Shown: positions 6,279-14,316 of the stretch, piece after piece
Numbering within the stretch: position 1 is the first letter of the stretch
How the letters are laid out: each line of letters begins with the position of its first letter
DNA from: Cumulibacter sp047975195
Lineage (GTDB): Bacteria > Actinomycetota > Actinomycetes > Mycobacteriales > Antricoccaceae
Length of the DNA: 29,264 nt
NCBI GenBank assembly: GCA_047975195.1
Contig: JBKEDB010000067.1
Span: forward strand, 1-29,264
Direction: 5' to 3'
Position numbers and translations under genes: made by a program
The notes under the pieces: generated by a model
The model's input: only the letters and a program-made list of their open reading frames with translations
Told to the model about the DNA's origin: nothing
Database searches by the model: none

Positions 6279-7697
6279 ATGACTGACATCACCTTTATGC
6301 CAGCGGTGGCACTGGCGGACGCGCTGTGTCGACGCGACCTCAGCGCACGCGAAGTGACGCTGGCATTCATCGAGCGGATCGAGCAGGTAAACCCCGACGT
6401 CAACGCGGTCAACACGCTGGTTGCAGAGCAGGCGCTCGAACACGCGGACGTCGCTGACGAGGTCGCTGTATCCGGTGCCGAGCTACCCCCGCTGCACGGC
6501 ATGCCGATGCTGCATAAGGACACGCATGCGACTGCCGGGATTCGCACCACGAGCGGATCGCCGTTGTTGAGCGACAACGTCCCGGCCGAGGACGATCTGG
6601 TCATTGCCCGCCTGCATGCCGCTGGCGTCATCAGCGTCGGAAAGACAAACACTCCCGAGTTCGCGGCTGGATCGCACACCTTCAACCCGATCTTCGGACA
6701 TACTCACAATCCGTACGACGTCACTCGCTCGGCCGGCGGCAGTTCCGGCGGCGCTGCCGCCGCGCTCGCGACCGGGATGACCGCACTCGCCGACGGCAGC
6801 GATATGGGTGGATCGCTGCGTAACCCGGCGTCGTTCTGCAATGTCGTTGGCATGCGGCCCAGCCCCGGTCGGGTACCTCAGGCGCCGGACGCCTTCGCCC
6901 AATTCACCCTCGCCACCAGCGGGCCGATGGCGCGCAGCGTGGACGACACCGCGTTGTTGTTGTCGGTGATGGCTGGGCCAGATCTGCGGGTTCCGACCAG
7001 CCTGGATACGCCGGGTGCGAATTTTCGATCCGTACAACCGATTGAGCCCAGAGCACTGCGGGTCGCCCTCGCGGCTGATTTCGGTGGGCTGCTACCGGTA
7101 GAACCCGAGATCGCGGCAGCGATTACTGCATCGGGTGCGCTGTTCGAAAGTCTCGGAGCCCGCGTGAATGAGGCGATGCCCGACTTGACCGAGGCGAACG
7201 ACGTGTTCTTGACGCGGCGCGCGTGGCAGTTTGCGGCGGCCTTCGGCCGGCTCGTCGATGCGCATCCGGACCAGGTGAAAGACACAATCCACTGGAACGT
7301 TGCGTGTGGGCGGGCGCTGGGTGCCGATGATCTCGCGCGTGCGGTCATGTCGGGCGGGCAGTTGTATCAGCGGGTAGTCCGGTTCTTCACCGAGTACGAC
7401 GTACTGCTCGTGCCAGCCGCGCAGGTGCTCCCGTTCGACGGGACGCTGGAGTACCCGATGCACATCAATGAGCAGCCCATGCACAGCTATCTGGAGTGGA
7501 TGCGCGCGTGCAGCGACATCACGGCGACCGGCACCCCGGCGATCAGTGTGCCGGCCGGGTTCAGCACGTCCGGCCTGCCGATCGGCGTACAGATGGTTGC
7601 TGCGCCTCGCGCAGACGCCTTCTTGCTGTCGATTGCGAAGTTGTTCGAGTCGGCGACGAATTACGCGCAGCGCCGACCGCCCATTCTCGGTGAGTGA
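6279..7697 (+). CDS. Amidase-signature family hydrolase
   Basis: A 472-residue amidase of normal length. The Ser-cisSer-Lys triad can be read directly: Lys80 in GMPMLHKD, cis-Ser155 in SAGGSSGGAAAALA and nucleophile Ser179 in DGSDMGGSLRNPA. The 24-residue spacing between the two serines matches the family. These enzymes hydrolyse carboxamides; members include aryl/alkyl amidases and GatA. This is not GatA: it stands alone without gatB/gatC, and the C-terminal half (YPMHINEQPMHSYLEWMRACSDITATGTPAISVPAGF) is of the general amidase type. ATG 6279 has GAAGGGG just upstream and gives the canonical N-terminus; an earlier ATG would add about 19 residues lacking similarity. It is divergent from the transporter lipoprotein, with a 200-bp shared upstream region. 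Confidence 0.9.
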   Translation: MTDITFMPAVALADALCRRDLSAREVTLAFIERIEQVNPDVNAVNTLVAEQALEHADVADEVAVSGAELPPLHGMPMLHKDTHATAGIRTTSGSPLLSDNVPAEDDLVIARLHAAGVISVGKTNTPEFAAGSHTFNPIFGHTHNPYDVTRSAGGSSGGAAAALATGMTALADGSDMGGSLRNPASFCNVVGMRPSPGRVPQAPDAFAQFTLATSGPMARSVDDTALLLSVMAGPDLRVPTSLDTPGANFRSVQPIEPRALRVALAADFGGLLPVEPEIAAAITASGALFESLGARVNEAMPDLTEANDVFLTRRAWQFAAAFGRLVDAHPDQVKDTIHWNVACGRALGADDLARAVMSGGQLYQRVVRFFTEYDVLLVPAAQVLPFDGTLEYPMHINEQPMHSYLEWMRACSDITATGTPAISVPAGFSTSGLPIGVQMVAAPRADAFLLSIAKLFESATNYAQRRPPILGE

Positions 7698-7707
7698 GGT
7701 GCTGGGG

Positions 7708-7733
7708 TTGCGGTCGCCGTCGCTGACTAGAAT
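7708..7733 (+). promoter_or_regulatory. Possible pheST promoter
   Basis: A -10-like TAGAAT at 7728-7733 lies 10 bp after the promoter-like TTGCGG (7708-7713) plus short spacer; the 14-bp spacing is shorter than the usual 17, so the -10 is the more reliable part. It would give a start near 7740 and a leader of about 63 nt before pheS. No phenylalanine-rich leader peptide is present. Confidence 0.35.
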
Positions 7734-7802
7734 CGAGTGGTTGCGCCATGCGTTCACCGCTGGCACCACCGGAAACTAACGAATCTCACTGAACGGATCC
7801 GC

Positions 7803-8870
7803 ATGTCGGCACCGAATGACAACTACGACCCCAAACAGGTCGCGGCGCTGTCGCCACAGAACCTGCAGTCTGCCGTCCAAGAGGCGGACGAGGCGTTCGC
7901 CGCGGCAGGGGACCTCGATGAGTTGCAGTCGGTCAAGGCTGCGCACTTGGGCGATCGCGCTCCGATCGCATTGGCGCGCCGCGAGATCGGAGCGCTGCCG
8001 CCACAGGCGAAGGCGGACGCAGGCAAGCGGGTGAACGAGGCGCGGCAGAAGGTGCAGGCGGCGTTCGACGAACGTCACCAACTGCTGACCGAACGGCGGA
8101 ACCTCGACGTGCTCGAGGCCGAAACCATCGACGTCACGATGCCGACATCCTCGGGGCGATACGGCGCCCGCCACCCGATCACAACGGTCGCCGAACGGAT
8201 CGCCGATGTCTTCATCGGTATGGGATACGAGGTCGCGGAGGGGCCAGAGGCAGACACGGAATGGCATGTCTTCGATGCGTTGAACACCCCGCGCGATCAT
8301 CCGGCGCGAGGTCTGCAGGACACGATCTTCCTGGACCCGCCGGAGAACGGCGTCGTGCTGCGGACACACACCTCGGCCGGACAGATCCGCACGCTGCTGA
8401 CTCGCGATCTACCGGTGTACGTCGTCGTACCAGGCCGGGTCTACCGCGACGACCCGATGGACGCCACGCATCTGCCAGTGTTCAACCAGTGCGAGGGTCT
8501 CGCCGTGGACAAAGGTCTGTCAATGGCTGACCTTCGCGGCACGCTGGACAGATTTGCCAAGGCCATGTTCGGTGACGAGGCGACGACCCGGCTGCGCCCG
8601 CATTTCTTCCCGTTCACCGAGCCGTCGGCCGAGGTTGACCTGTGGTTCCCGCAGGCCAAGGGCGGCGCCAAATGGATCGAGTGGGGCGGATGCGGGATGG
8701 TGCACCCGAATGTGTTGCGCGCCTGCGATATCGACCCCGATGAGTATTCCGGGTTCGCGTTCGGCATGGGCATCGATCGCACCGTGATGTTCCGTAACGG
8801 GATCGCCGACCTCCGTCAGTTCGTGGACGGCGACGTCCGGTTCACCCGCCACTTCGGAATGGAGCAGTAA
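7803..8870 (+). CDS. pheS: Phenylalanine-tRNA ligase alpha subunit
   Basis: A 355-residue class II aminoacyl-tRNA synthetase subunit that with PheT forms the cytoplasmic (alpha-beta)2 enzyme charging tRNA-Phe. The N-terminal coiled coil (about residues 10-110, rich in Ala, Glu and Arg) binds tRNA. The catalytic domain begins near HPITTVAERIADVFIGMGYEVAEGPE and includes DHPARGLQDTIFL, LRTHTSAGQIRTL, VYRDDPMDATHLPVFNQ (motif 2 region), FFPFTEPSAEVD, and motif 3 GFAFGMGIDRTVMFRNGIADLR. ATG 7803, reading MSAPNDNYDP, fits the usual actinobacterial N-terminus; a longer frame from 7737 adds 22 residues without similarity. No strong Shine-Dalgarno is visible. pheT starts 2 nt after its stop. Confidence 0.97.
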   Translation: MSAPNDNYDPKQVAALSPQNLQSAVQEADEAFAAAGDLDELQSVKAAHLGDRAPIALARREIGALPPQAKADAGKRVNEARQKVQAAFDERHQLLTERRNLDVLEAETIDVTMPTSSGRYGARHPITTVAERIADVFIGMGYEVAEGPEADTEWHVFDALNTPRDHPARGLQDTIFLDPPENGVVLRTHTSAGQIRTLLTRDLPVYVVVPGRVYRDDPMDATHLPVFNQCEGLAVDKGLSMADLRGTLDRFAKAMFGDEATTRLRPHFFPFTEPSAEVDLWFPQAKGGAKWIEWGGCGMVHPNVLRACDIDPDEYSGFAFGMGIDRTVMFRNGIADLRQFVDGDVRFTRHFGMEQ

Positions 8871-8872
8871 CG

Positions 8873-11353
8873 ATGCGCGTTGCGCTTTCTTGGCTCACCG
8901 AACTCGTCCCGCAGCTCGCCGGCCGCAGCGGCGAAGAGGTAGCCGACCTGCTGACCGGCTTGGGCGTCGAGGTCGACGAGATTGATGGCGCCGGTCCCGA
9001 CGACATCAACGGACTGTACGTCGGTCAGGTCGTCGATATCGAGGAACTCACTGAGTTCAAGAAGCCGATCCGGTATTGCCAGGTGCGGTTCGACGACGGC
9101 TCGGATCCCGAGCGCACCCGCGGAATTGTCTGTGGCGCGACGAACTTCGCCGTCGGAGACAATGTCGTTGCGGCGTTGCCGGGTGCCGTGCTGCCGGGGG
9201 ACTTCAAGATCTCGGCACGCAAGACCTACGGCCGCATCTCCGACGGAATGATCTGTTCCGCCCTGGAAATGGGCATGGGGGAGGACCACTCGGGCATCCT
9301 CGTTCTGGGTGAGGACGCGCCTGTAGGCGCCGACGCGGTCGAACTACTCGGGTTGCACGACGCCGTTCTCGTGACCGAGCCGACGCCGGATCGCGGCTAC
9401 CAACTGTCACTACGGGGGATTGCCCGAGAGATCGCTGCCGCGATCGACGCGCCGTTCATTGATCCCGCCGACACGGTGCCCACTGCCACATCCGGCGACG
9501 GTTTTCCCGTCACGCTGGAAGATGCGGCGTGCGACGTATTCACCACGCGGATCATCCGCGGGTTCAATCCCGCCGCGGCCACACCGGCCTGGATGGCCCG
9601 TCGGCTGACCGCTAGCGGGATGCGGCCGATCTCGCTCGCCGTCGACGTGACGAACTACGTGATGCTGCTGCTGGGCCAGCCACTGCACGCTTACGACCTT
9701 GATCGGCTCGACTCTCGGATCACTGTGCGGAAGGCGCGTGCGGGCGAGCGGGTCACCACCCTGGACGACGTGGAGCGCGAGTTGTCGGCCGACGATCTGC
9801 TGATTACCGATGAGTCCGGGATCCAGGGGATCGCGGGCGTGATGGGTGCCGAATTCGCGGAGATTTCCGCGCAGACGAGCAACATCATGCTCGAGGCTGC
9901 GCACTTTGAGGCGAGCACGATAAGCCGCACGGCCCGGCGGCACGGGCTGCTCTCGGAAGCTGGTCGGCGCTTTGAACGTGGGGTTGACTCGCTGTTACCA
10001 GCGAAGGCCAGCGCCCTCGCCACGTCGCTGCTGGTGCAGTACGGCGGCGGTATGGCCGACGACACGATGGTGTCTTCGGGGCGCCCGACGCTTCCGGTGC
10101 CGCTGACCGTCGACGTCCGGCGAATCCGCGCGCTGATCGGCGTGGATTACTCGGTAGAGCGCGTCGCCGAATGCCTGACGAGCCTCGGCTGCGAGGTCGC
10201 GGTCAACGGCGAGCAAGTGTCGGTTCGGCCGCCCTCCTGGCGCGGAGACTTTATCGAGCCGACGCGGGTCGCCGAGGAAGTGGCTCGCGTTGATGGCTAC
10301 GACAAGATCCCGACCCGGCTCCCGCAGGCGAAAGCTGGCGGTGGGTTGACCGAAACTCAGCGGGCAAAGCGACGGGCGAGTCGCGCATTGGCGGCTGCGG
10401 GGTACGTCGAGACGCCGTCCATGTCGTTCCAGGACGATGCTGAACTCGACACTTTTGGGATCGAACCCAACGATGAGCGACGCCGAAGCGTCCGCATCGC
10501 CAACCCGATTTCGGCCGAACAGCAGACGCTGCGCACGACGCTTCTGCCGAACCTGCTGGCAGCGTTGCGCCGCAACGTCAGCCGCGGCGCTGACCACGTG
10601 GCGACGTACGAAACGGGCATCGTGTTCTTCGAGCCCCCGCAGCCGCGTCCGGCGGCGCCTGTGATTGACCGCGGAGTACATCCGACCCCGCAGCAACTTG
10701 CCGCTCTCGATGCGGCACGCCCGATCGAGCGGCTGCATGCGGCGGTCGCCGTCGCGGGAGCGGAGCCGAACGCGTGGTTCGGCCCGGGGGCGGTCGGAAG
10801 CTGGCGGGATGCGGTCGAGGCTGCTCGGCTTCTGGCAGACGCCATTGGCACTGAGATCGAGGTGCGCCAAGCTCAGCGGGCTCCGTGGCATCCTGGGCGG
10901 TGCGCGGCGATCCTGACTGCCGGTACGCAGCAGGTAGTCGGGTACGCCGGCGAACTGCATCCGCAGGTGTGTGAGGCTGCTGGTGTGCCCGCGCGGACCA
11001 GCGTCGCAGAGCTCGACCTAGATGCCTTGATCGAGCACAGTTCCACGCGCGCCACCGCGCCACGGGTCTCGCCATTCCCGCGCGCAGTGCAGGACCTCGC
11101 GCTCGTCGTCGACGACTCGATCCCAGTTGTTCGTCTGGAGCAGACGATTCGTGCTGCCGGCGGCGATCTGCTGGAGGACGTGCGACTGTTCGACGTGTAC
11201 ACCGGTGAGCAGGTCGACGACGGAAAGCGTTCGCTGGCATTCGCGCTGAGTCTTCGCGCTGACGACCGAACCCTCGAGCATGACGAGATCACCGCCGTGC
11301 GCGAGGCGATCATCTCCGCCGTTCAGTCCGAGCATTCGGCCACTCTGCGCTAA
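8873..11353 (+). CDS. pheT: Phenylalanine-tRNA ligase beta subunit
   Basis: An 826-residue subunit of usual length. Its order of domains is visible: an N-terminal B1 segment (MRVALSWLTELVP), an EMAP-like tRNA-binding OB fold at about residues 40-150 (VGQVVDIEE, IVCGATNFAVGDNVVAALPGAVLPG, SDGMICSALEMG), and the B3/B4 editing region at about 215-390 (RPISLAVDVTNYVMLLLGQPLHAYD, IQGIAGVMGAE, RRFERGVD). A B5 DNA-binding-like domain follows from about 411 (TVDVRRIRALIG, WRGDFIEPTRVAEEVARVDGYDKIP), then the catalytic-like core, and a C-terminal FDX-ACB anticodon-recognition domain from about 733 (SPFPRAVQDLALVVDDSIP) to the end. B3/B4 hydrolyses Tyr-tRNA-Phe. The 2-nt gap to pheS implies one transcript. 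A strong hairpin follows at 11419-11447. Confidence 0.97.
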   Translation: MRVALSWLTELVPQLAGRSGEEVADLLTGLGVEVDEIDGAGPDDINGLYVGQVVDIEELTEFKKPIRYCQVRFDDGSDPERTRGIVCGATNFAVGDNVVAALPGAVLPGDFKISARKTYGRISDGMICSALEMGMGEDHSGILVLGEDAPVGADAVELLGLHDAVLVTEPTPDRGYQLSLRGIAREIAAAIDAPFIDPADTVPTATSGDGFPVTLEDAACDVFTTRIIRGFNPAAATPAWMARRLTASGMRPISLAVDVTNYVMLLLGQPLHAYDLDRLDSRITVRKARAGERVTTLDDVERELSADDLLITDESGIQGIAGVMGAEFAEISAQTSNIMLEAAHFEASTISRTARRHGLLSEAGRRFERGVDSLLPAKASALATSLLVQYGGGMADDTMVSSGRPTLPVPLTVDVRRIRALIGVDYSVERVAECLTSLGCEVAVNGEQVSVRPPSWRGDFIEPTRVAEEVARVDGYDKIPTRLPQAKAGGGLTETQRAKRRASRALAAAGYVETPSMSFQDDAELDTFGIEPNDERRRSVRIANPISAEQQTLRTTLLPNLLAALRRNVSRGADHVATYETGIVFFEPPQPRPAAPVIDRGVHPTPQQLAALDAARPIERLHAAVAVAGAEPNAWFGPGAVGSWRDAVEAARLLADAIGTEIEVRQAQRAPWHPGRCAAILTAGTQQVVGYAGELHPQVCEAAGVPARTSVAELDLDALIEHSSTRATAPRVSPFPRAVQDLALVVDDSIPVVRLEQTIRAAGGDLLEDVRLFDVYTGEQVDDGKRSLAFALSLRADDRTLEHDEITAVREAIISAVQSEHSATLR

Positions 11354-11418
11354 TCGCTGCGCGCACCCGGCGGGCGATAGCCGCTGGACGGTCCTGCGGC
11401 ATCCGCTGGAGTTCGGGC

Positions 11419-11447
11419 ATCGTGCGCCGCCTGCGGCGGCGCACGAT
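11419..11447 (+). terminator. Terminator-like hairpin after pheT
   Basis: ATCGTGCGCCGCC (11419-11431) pairs perfectly with 11435-11447 across a TGC loop, giving a 13-bp GC-rich stem 66 nt after the pheT stop. There is no T-tract, as is common in actinobacterial terminators. It separates pheST from the promoter of the HNH gene. Confidence 0.75.
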
Positions 11448-11488
11448 ACATCCACAGTGGTTCCTCCATATCCAAATAGCGGCGCCTC

Positions 11489-11517
11489 TTGCAGATGGAT
11501 TAGTACATATGTACGAT
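11489..11517 (+). promoter_or_regulatory. Promoter with embedded LexA/SOS-box-like palindrome
   Basis: TTGCAG (11489-11494), 17 bp, TACGAT (11512-11517) is a good vegetative promoter. The window 11501-11516 (TAGTACATATGTACGA) contains the perfect 12-bp palindrome GTACATATGTAC (11503-11514) and agrees at 13 of 16 positions with an actinobacterial SOS-box form TCGAACATATGTTCGA. It overlaps the spacer and the -10, the position expected for a repressor site. LexA control is inference; a different regulator could use this palindrome. Confidence 0.6.
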
Positions 11518-11523
11518 GAAGGC

Positions 11524-11562
11524 ATGAGTGAACGCCGGTCGGTTGAGGGAGGTCCGCGATGA
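11524..11562 (+). CDS. Possible leaderless 12-residue ORF coupled to the HNH gene
   Basis: The ATG at 11524 lies exactly where transcription should begin if the last base of the -10 (11517) is at -7, so it would be leaderless. It encodes MSERRSVEGGPR and stops at TGA 11560-11562, overlapping the ATG (11559) of the DUF222-HNH gene as ATGA. Its last codons run through the Shine-Dalgarno (AGGGAGG, 11546-11552) of the HNH gene. Ribosomes translating it would end at the HNH start, suggesting translational coupling. No known peptide is recognised; it may simply be chance. Confidence 0.4.
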   Translation: MSERRSVEGGPR

Positions 11563-13361
11563 CAGTCACTATGCGCGCAGATGCTCGCGCGGGCGCTACT
11601 CTCGCGACGCGCCGTGCGGCTCGTGACGATGATCGGTTGCGATTTGTGCCTACGGACGCTCGCGCGGCGGCCGCAGCCGGAGTGGCGGGCCCATTACAGG
11701 TTGCCGAGGAGTTCTCGAGGGAGCTGGCTGATGCTCTCGAACACCTGCAGGTCGGTATGGACGCGCTGCTCGAGATCGGTCATCGTGGTGACTTCGCGGC
11801 TTTGGACCCGTCGTGCCTGGTAAGGCTGGCGCGGGAATTTGAGGCGCTCCGATGCCGTGGCGTGTTGTTCGACAGCCTGGTTATCGAGGCTGCGTCGGAG
11901 GATCCGGCGTTTCCGGACTTCGCGGGCTCGAAGTGTATTCCCAAAGGCTTGGCGCAATTATTGCGAATCAGCACGGCTGAGGCGAACGCGCGGCAACGCC
12001 GCGCGAAGAAACTGGTACCGCGGAATGGGTTCTCTCAAGGCGAGATTCCGCCCGACCTGCCCGCGTTGGCGGCCGCAGTCGAGGGTGGGGCGGTGTCGAC
12101 CGAGCAACTGGACGTGGTGCTGGCGACGATGAGGCGCATCGACACGATTCCTGAGTTGGATGCCAGCCTGCGCGACCAAGCTGAGTCGATGATGGTGGGA
12201 TTCACGGCGTCACTCACGCCGGCACATCTGAAGATCGCGGGCGAAGACATCGACACGACCTTGTTGCCTGACGGCCGCGGACCTGACCCGAGGATGACGC
12301 AGGCGCGTCGAGCGCTGCGAATCGGCAAGCAACGATACGACGGCCTGTACCCGCTCAGCGGATTCTTGACCGCGGAAACGAAGGCGCGTTTGGACGCTGC
12401 GCTATCGCCGCTCAGCGCGCCCAAGCCCGATCAGAGCGGCACGAAGGATGACCGTACGGCCGACCAGCGTCGTCACGACGGGTTGTTCGACGCACTCGGC
12501 TTGCTGCTCGACGGCAACGGTGTGCCTGCGAGTGGCGGTACGGCGGCGACCGTTCACCTGGTGGTCGATGTCGACACGGTCATGGATGCTCTGGGCCTTA
12601 CTCCGTCGGGCGGCGCGCAGGACGATGCTCACTGGGAGTCTGCTGACCGCGCGGACAGCGTAGGCGGCGACAGTGGCGGTTCCGTCGACAACGGCTCGCG
12701 ATACATCGGTCGTGTTGCTGGCGGAGACCGGATTACCCTGGGCGAGTTCCGCCGCCTGGCAGATGAGGCGCTATTGATTCCCGTGTGGGCGAGCAAGATT
12801 AACGGGATCGTGGCCTATGGGCGCTCGAGACGGATAGCGAGCGCGGGGCAGACTCGCGCGTTGGTCGCGCGCGATGGCGGGTGTTCGCACCCCGGATGCG
12901 ATGTTCCGCCGGACTGGTGCCAACGACATCACGTTCGAGAGTGGTGGCGCGGTGGTGCAACTGATGTATCCAATCTGACGCTGGTGTGTGGCGCCCACCA
13001 TCGTGAACTCGATGGCAGTGGGTGGCGAATCGACATGCACAACGGCTTGCCGTGGTGGATCCCGCCGCCATGGATTGATCCGGAGCGAAAACCGGTGATC
13101 AACCCGCGGATCCGAATTCCAGATCCCACCGAAATAGAAGACGTCGCGCGTACAGCCCGAGACGCGCGCGAGATCCCCGTGGGGCTCGTTGACGCCGATC
13201 GAGATAGCGATGATGGCGACGGGTTGGATCCGGCGGCGGAGTTGATTGGACTGCTGGCGGAGCACATCGCGGACCCGCGGCGGCGCGATGGATTCCACCA
13301 GGAACTCGCCGATCTGCTCGACAGCTACAACGACGCCCTGCCCATCGGGAGCGTGGCGTGA
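11559..13361 (+). CDS. DUF222 domain-containing HNH endonuclease (13E12 repeat family)
   Basis: A 600-residue protein of the actinobacterial 13E12/REP13E12 type. The N-terminal two-thirds is the DUF222 region: FDSLVIEAASEDPAFPDFAGSKCIPKGLAQLLRI, AEANARQRRAKKL, LPALAAAVEGGAVSTEQLDVVLATM and LSGFLTAETKARLDAALSPL. The HNH module is at about 442-485: Cys442, Cys447, His457-His458 in CQRHHVREW, Asn472 in VSNLTLVC, Cys477, His480 and His481, so the metal and catalytic residues look intact. Such proteins are widespread and often multicopy; their targets are mostly unknown. ATG 11559 has an excellent Shine-Dalgarno (AGGGAGG, 6 nt spacing). A linker near 500-545 and an acidic C-terminus are variable. 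No inverted repeats or transposase flank it, so mobility is not shown. A LexA-like site lies in its promoter. Confidence 0.9.
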   Translation: MTVTMRADARAGATLATRRAARDDDRLRFVPTDARAAAAAGVAGPLQVAEEFSRELADALEHLQVGMDALLEIGHRGDFAALDPSCLVRLAREFEALRCRGVLFDSLVIEAASEDPAFPDFAGSKCIPKGLAQLLRISTAEANARQRRAKKLVPRNGFSQGEIPPDLPALAAAVEGGAVSTEQLDVVLATMRRIDTIPELDASLRDQAESMMVGFTASLTPAHLKIAGEDIDTTLLPDGRGPDPRMTQARRALRIGKQRYDGLYPLSGFLTAETKARLDAALSPLSAPKPDQSGTKDDRTADQRRHDGLFDALGLLLDGNGVPASGGTAATVHLVVDVDTVMDALGLTPSGGAQDDAHWESADRADSVGGDSGGSVDNGSRYIGRVAGGDRITLGEFRRLADEALLIPVWASKINGIVAYGRSRRIASAGQTRALVARDGGCSHPGCDVPPDWCQRHHVREWWRGGATDVSNLTLVCGAHHRELDGSGWRIDMHNGLPWWIPPPWIDPERKPVINPRIRIPDPTEIEDVARTARDAREIPVGLVDADRDSDDGDGLDPAAELIGLLAEHIADPRRRDGFHQELADLLDSYNDALPIGSVA

Positions 13362-13377
13362 TGCGGGCCGTTTCTCA

Positions 13378-13402
13378 GGTGGCTGCGGTGATGCCGTCCA
13401 CC
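13378..13402. terminator. Weak imperfect hairpin after the HNH gene
   Basis: GGTGG (13378-13382) pairs with CCACC (13398-13402), and CGG (13386-13388) with CCG (13394-13396), with unpaired bases between. It lies 16 nt after the HNH stop and could help terminate that transcript. The remaining sequence up to 13542 shows no gene. Confidence 0.3.
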
Positions 13403-13542
13403 GTCGGGGCCCTAGCGCTGGTCTCCACGCTCCGTGGGACCCGCCTGGCTCCGATAGGGCGGTGCTGTGTGATCACCGACCCAAGTATTGCCAGTGGGTG
13501 GTCGTAGTCACGATGGTGAGGTGCGGTTATCCCTGGGGCGCT

Positions 13543-14316
13543 GTGAGTGAGCGCAGTAGCATTAGTCGGGTGGATTGGGACGATTTCCAGGCAGCCCTGT
13601 TCGATCTCGATGGCGTAATCACGCCGACCGCTGAGGTGCATATGCGCGCCTGGCAAGACCTGTTCACCGCCTTCCTCGGAGACCGTCCCGAGCAGGCGGC
13701 GTACACCGACGACGACTACTTCCGCTATATCGACGGCAAACCGCGGTACGACGGCGTCCGGTCTTTCCTGCAGTCGCGTGGCATTACGTTGCCTGAAGGC
13801 AGCGGGGCCGCCGAGACATCCCGCGAGACGGTCAGCGGGCTGGGCAACCTCAAAGATGACATGTTCGGGGACACCCTCCAGCGGGACGGAGTCCGGGCGT
13901 ACCCGGGGTCAGTCGCGCTGCTGGACTACCTCAGCGATCGACCCATCGTGCTGGGCATCGTGTCGTCCTCGCGGAACGCGGTGAACGTGCTGAATGCCGC
14001 CGGATTGCTTGAGCGGTTCGCGTTCGTCGTCGACGGTAACGTCGCAGCACAGCAAGGCCTGCCGGGTAAGCCGGCGCCCGACACGTACCTCCATGCCGCC
14101 GGCCTCGCTCAGGCGAGCGCGGCGACCTCCGTGGTCATTGAGGACGCCACCTCCGGGGTCGCCGCCGGGCGCGCTGGTCGTTTCGGTCTCGTTGTCGGGG
14201 TCGACCGCGGCGCCGGCGCCGATGCACTCACCAGCGCCGGTGCCGACATGGTTGTCACCGACCTCGACCAACTCATTGATGCCGCGAAGCGCACCGACGA
14301 CAAGGAGCGCAGTTAG
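13543..14316 (+). CDS. HAD-superfamily hydrolase, beta-phosphoglucomutase type
   Basis: A protein of about 257 residues of the HAD family. Motif I is FDLDGVITPT with nucleophile Asp21 and acid/base Asp23. The alpha-helical cap follows (MRAWQDLFTAFLGD, YIDGKPRYDGVRSFLQSRGI, the GLGNLKDDMF segment), typical of beta-phosphoglucomutases. Motif II is LGIVSSSRN, motif III the Lys of GKPAPDTY, and motif IV VIEDATSGVAAGRAG. The enzyme would convert beta-D-glucose-1-phosphate to glucose-6-phosphate. Its stop is directly followed by the TTG start of a GH65 phosphorylase, which makes beta-glucose-1-phosphate, so the function assignment is well supported by context; the same HAD-GH65 pairing occurs in mycobacteria. 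GTG 13543 (VSERSSISRVDWDDFQ) is my choice; an in-frame ATG at 13513 adds ten residues. Neither has a strong ribosome-binding site. Confidence 0.87.
   Translation: MSERSSISRVDWDDFQAALFDLDGVITPTAEVHMRAWQDLFTAFLGDRPEQAAYTDDDYFRYIDGKPRYDGVRSFLQSRGITLPEGSGAAETSRETVSGLGNLKDDMFGDTLQRDGVRAYPGSVALLDYLSDRPIVLGIVSSSRNAVNVLNAAGLLERFAFVVDGNVAAQQGLPGKPAPDTYLHAAGLAQASAATSVVIEDATSGVAAGRAGRFGLVVGVDRGAGADALTSAGADMVVTDLDQLIDAAKRTDDKERS

Noticed and set aside
7748..7792. Fourteen-codon leader peptide upstream of pheS as a phenylalanine attenuator.
   Set aside because: The peptide contains no Phe codon and no terminator/antiterminator pair follows.
11559..13361. Mobile element or intron-like homing endonuclease.
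   Set aside because: The HNH gene has no flanking inverted repeats, target duplications, transposase or intron structure. It is a free-standing DUF222-HNH gene.
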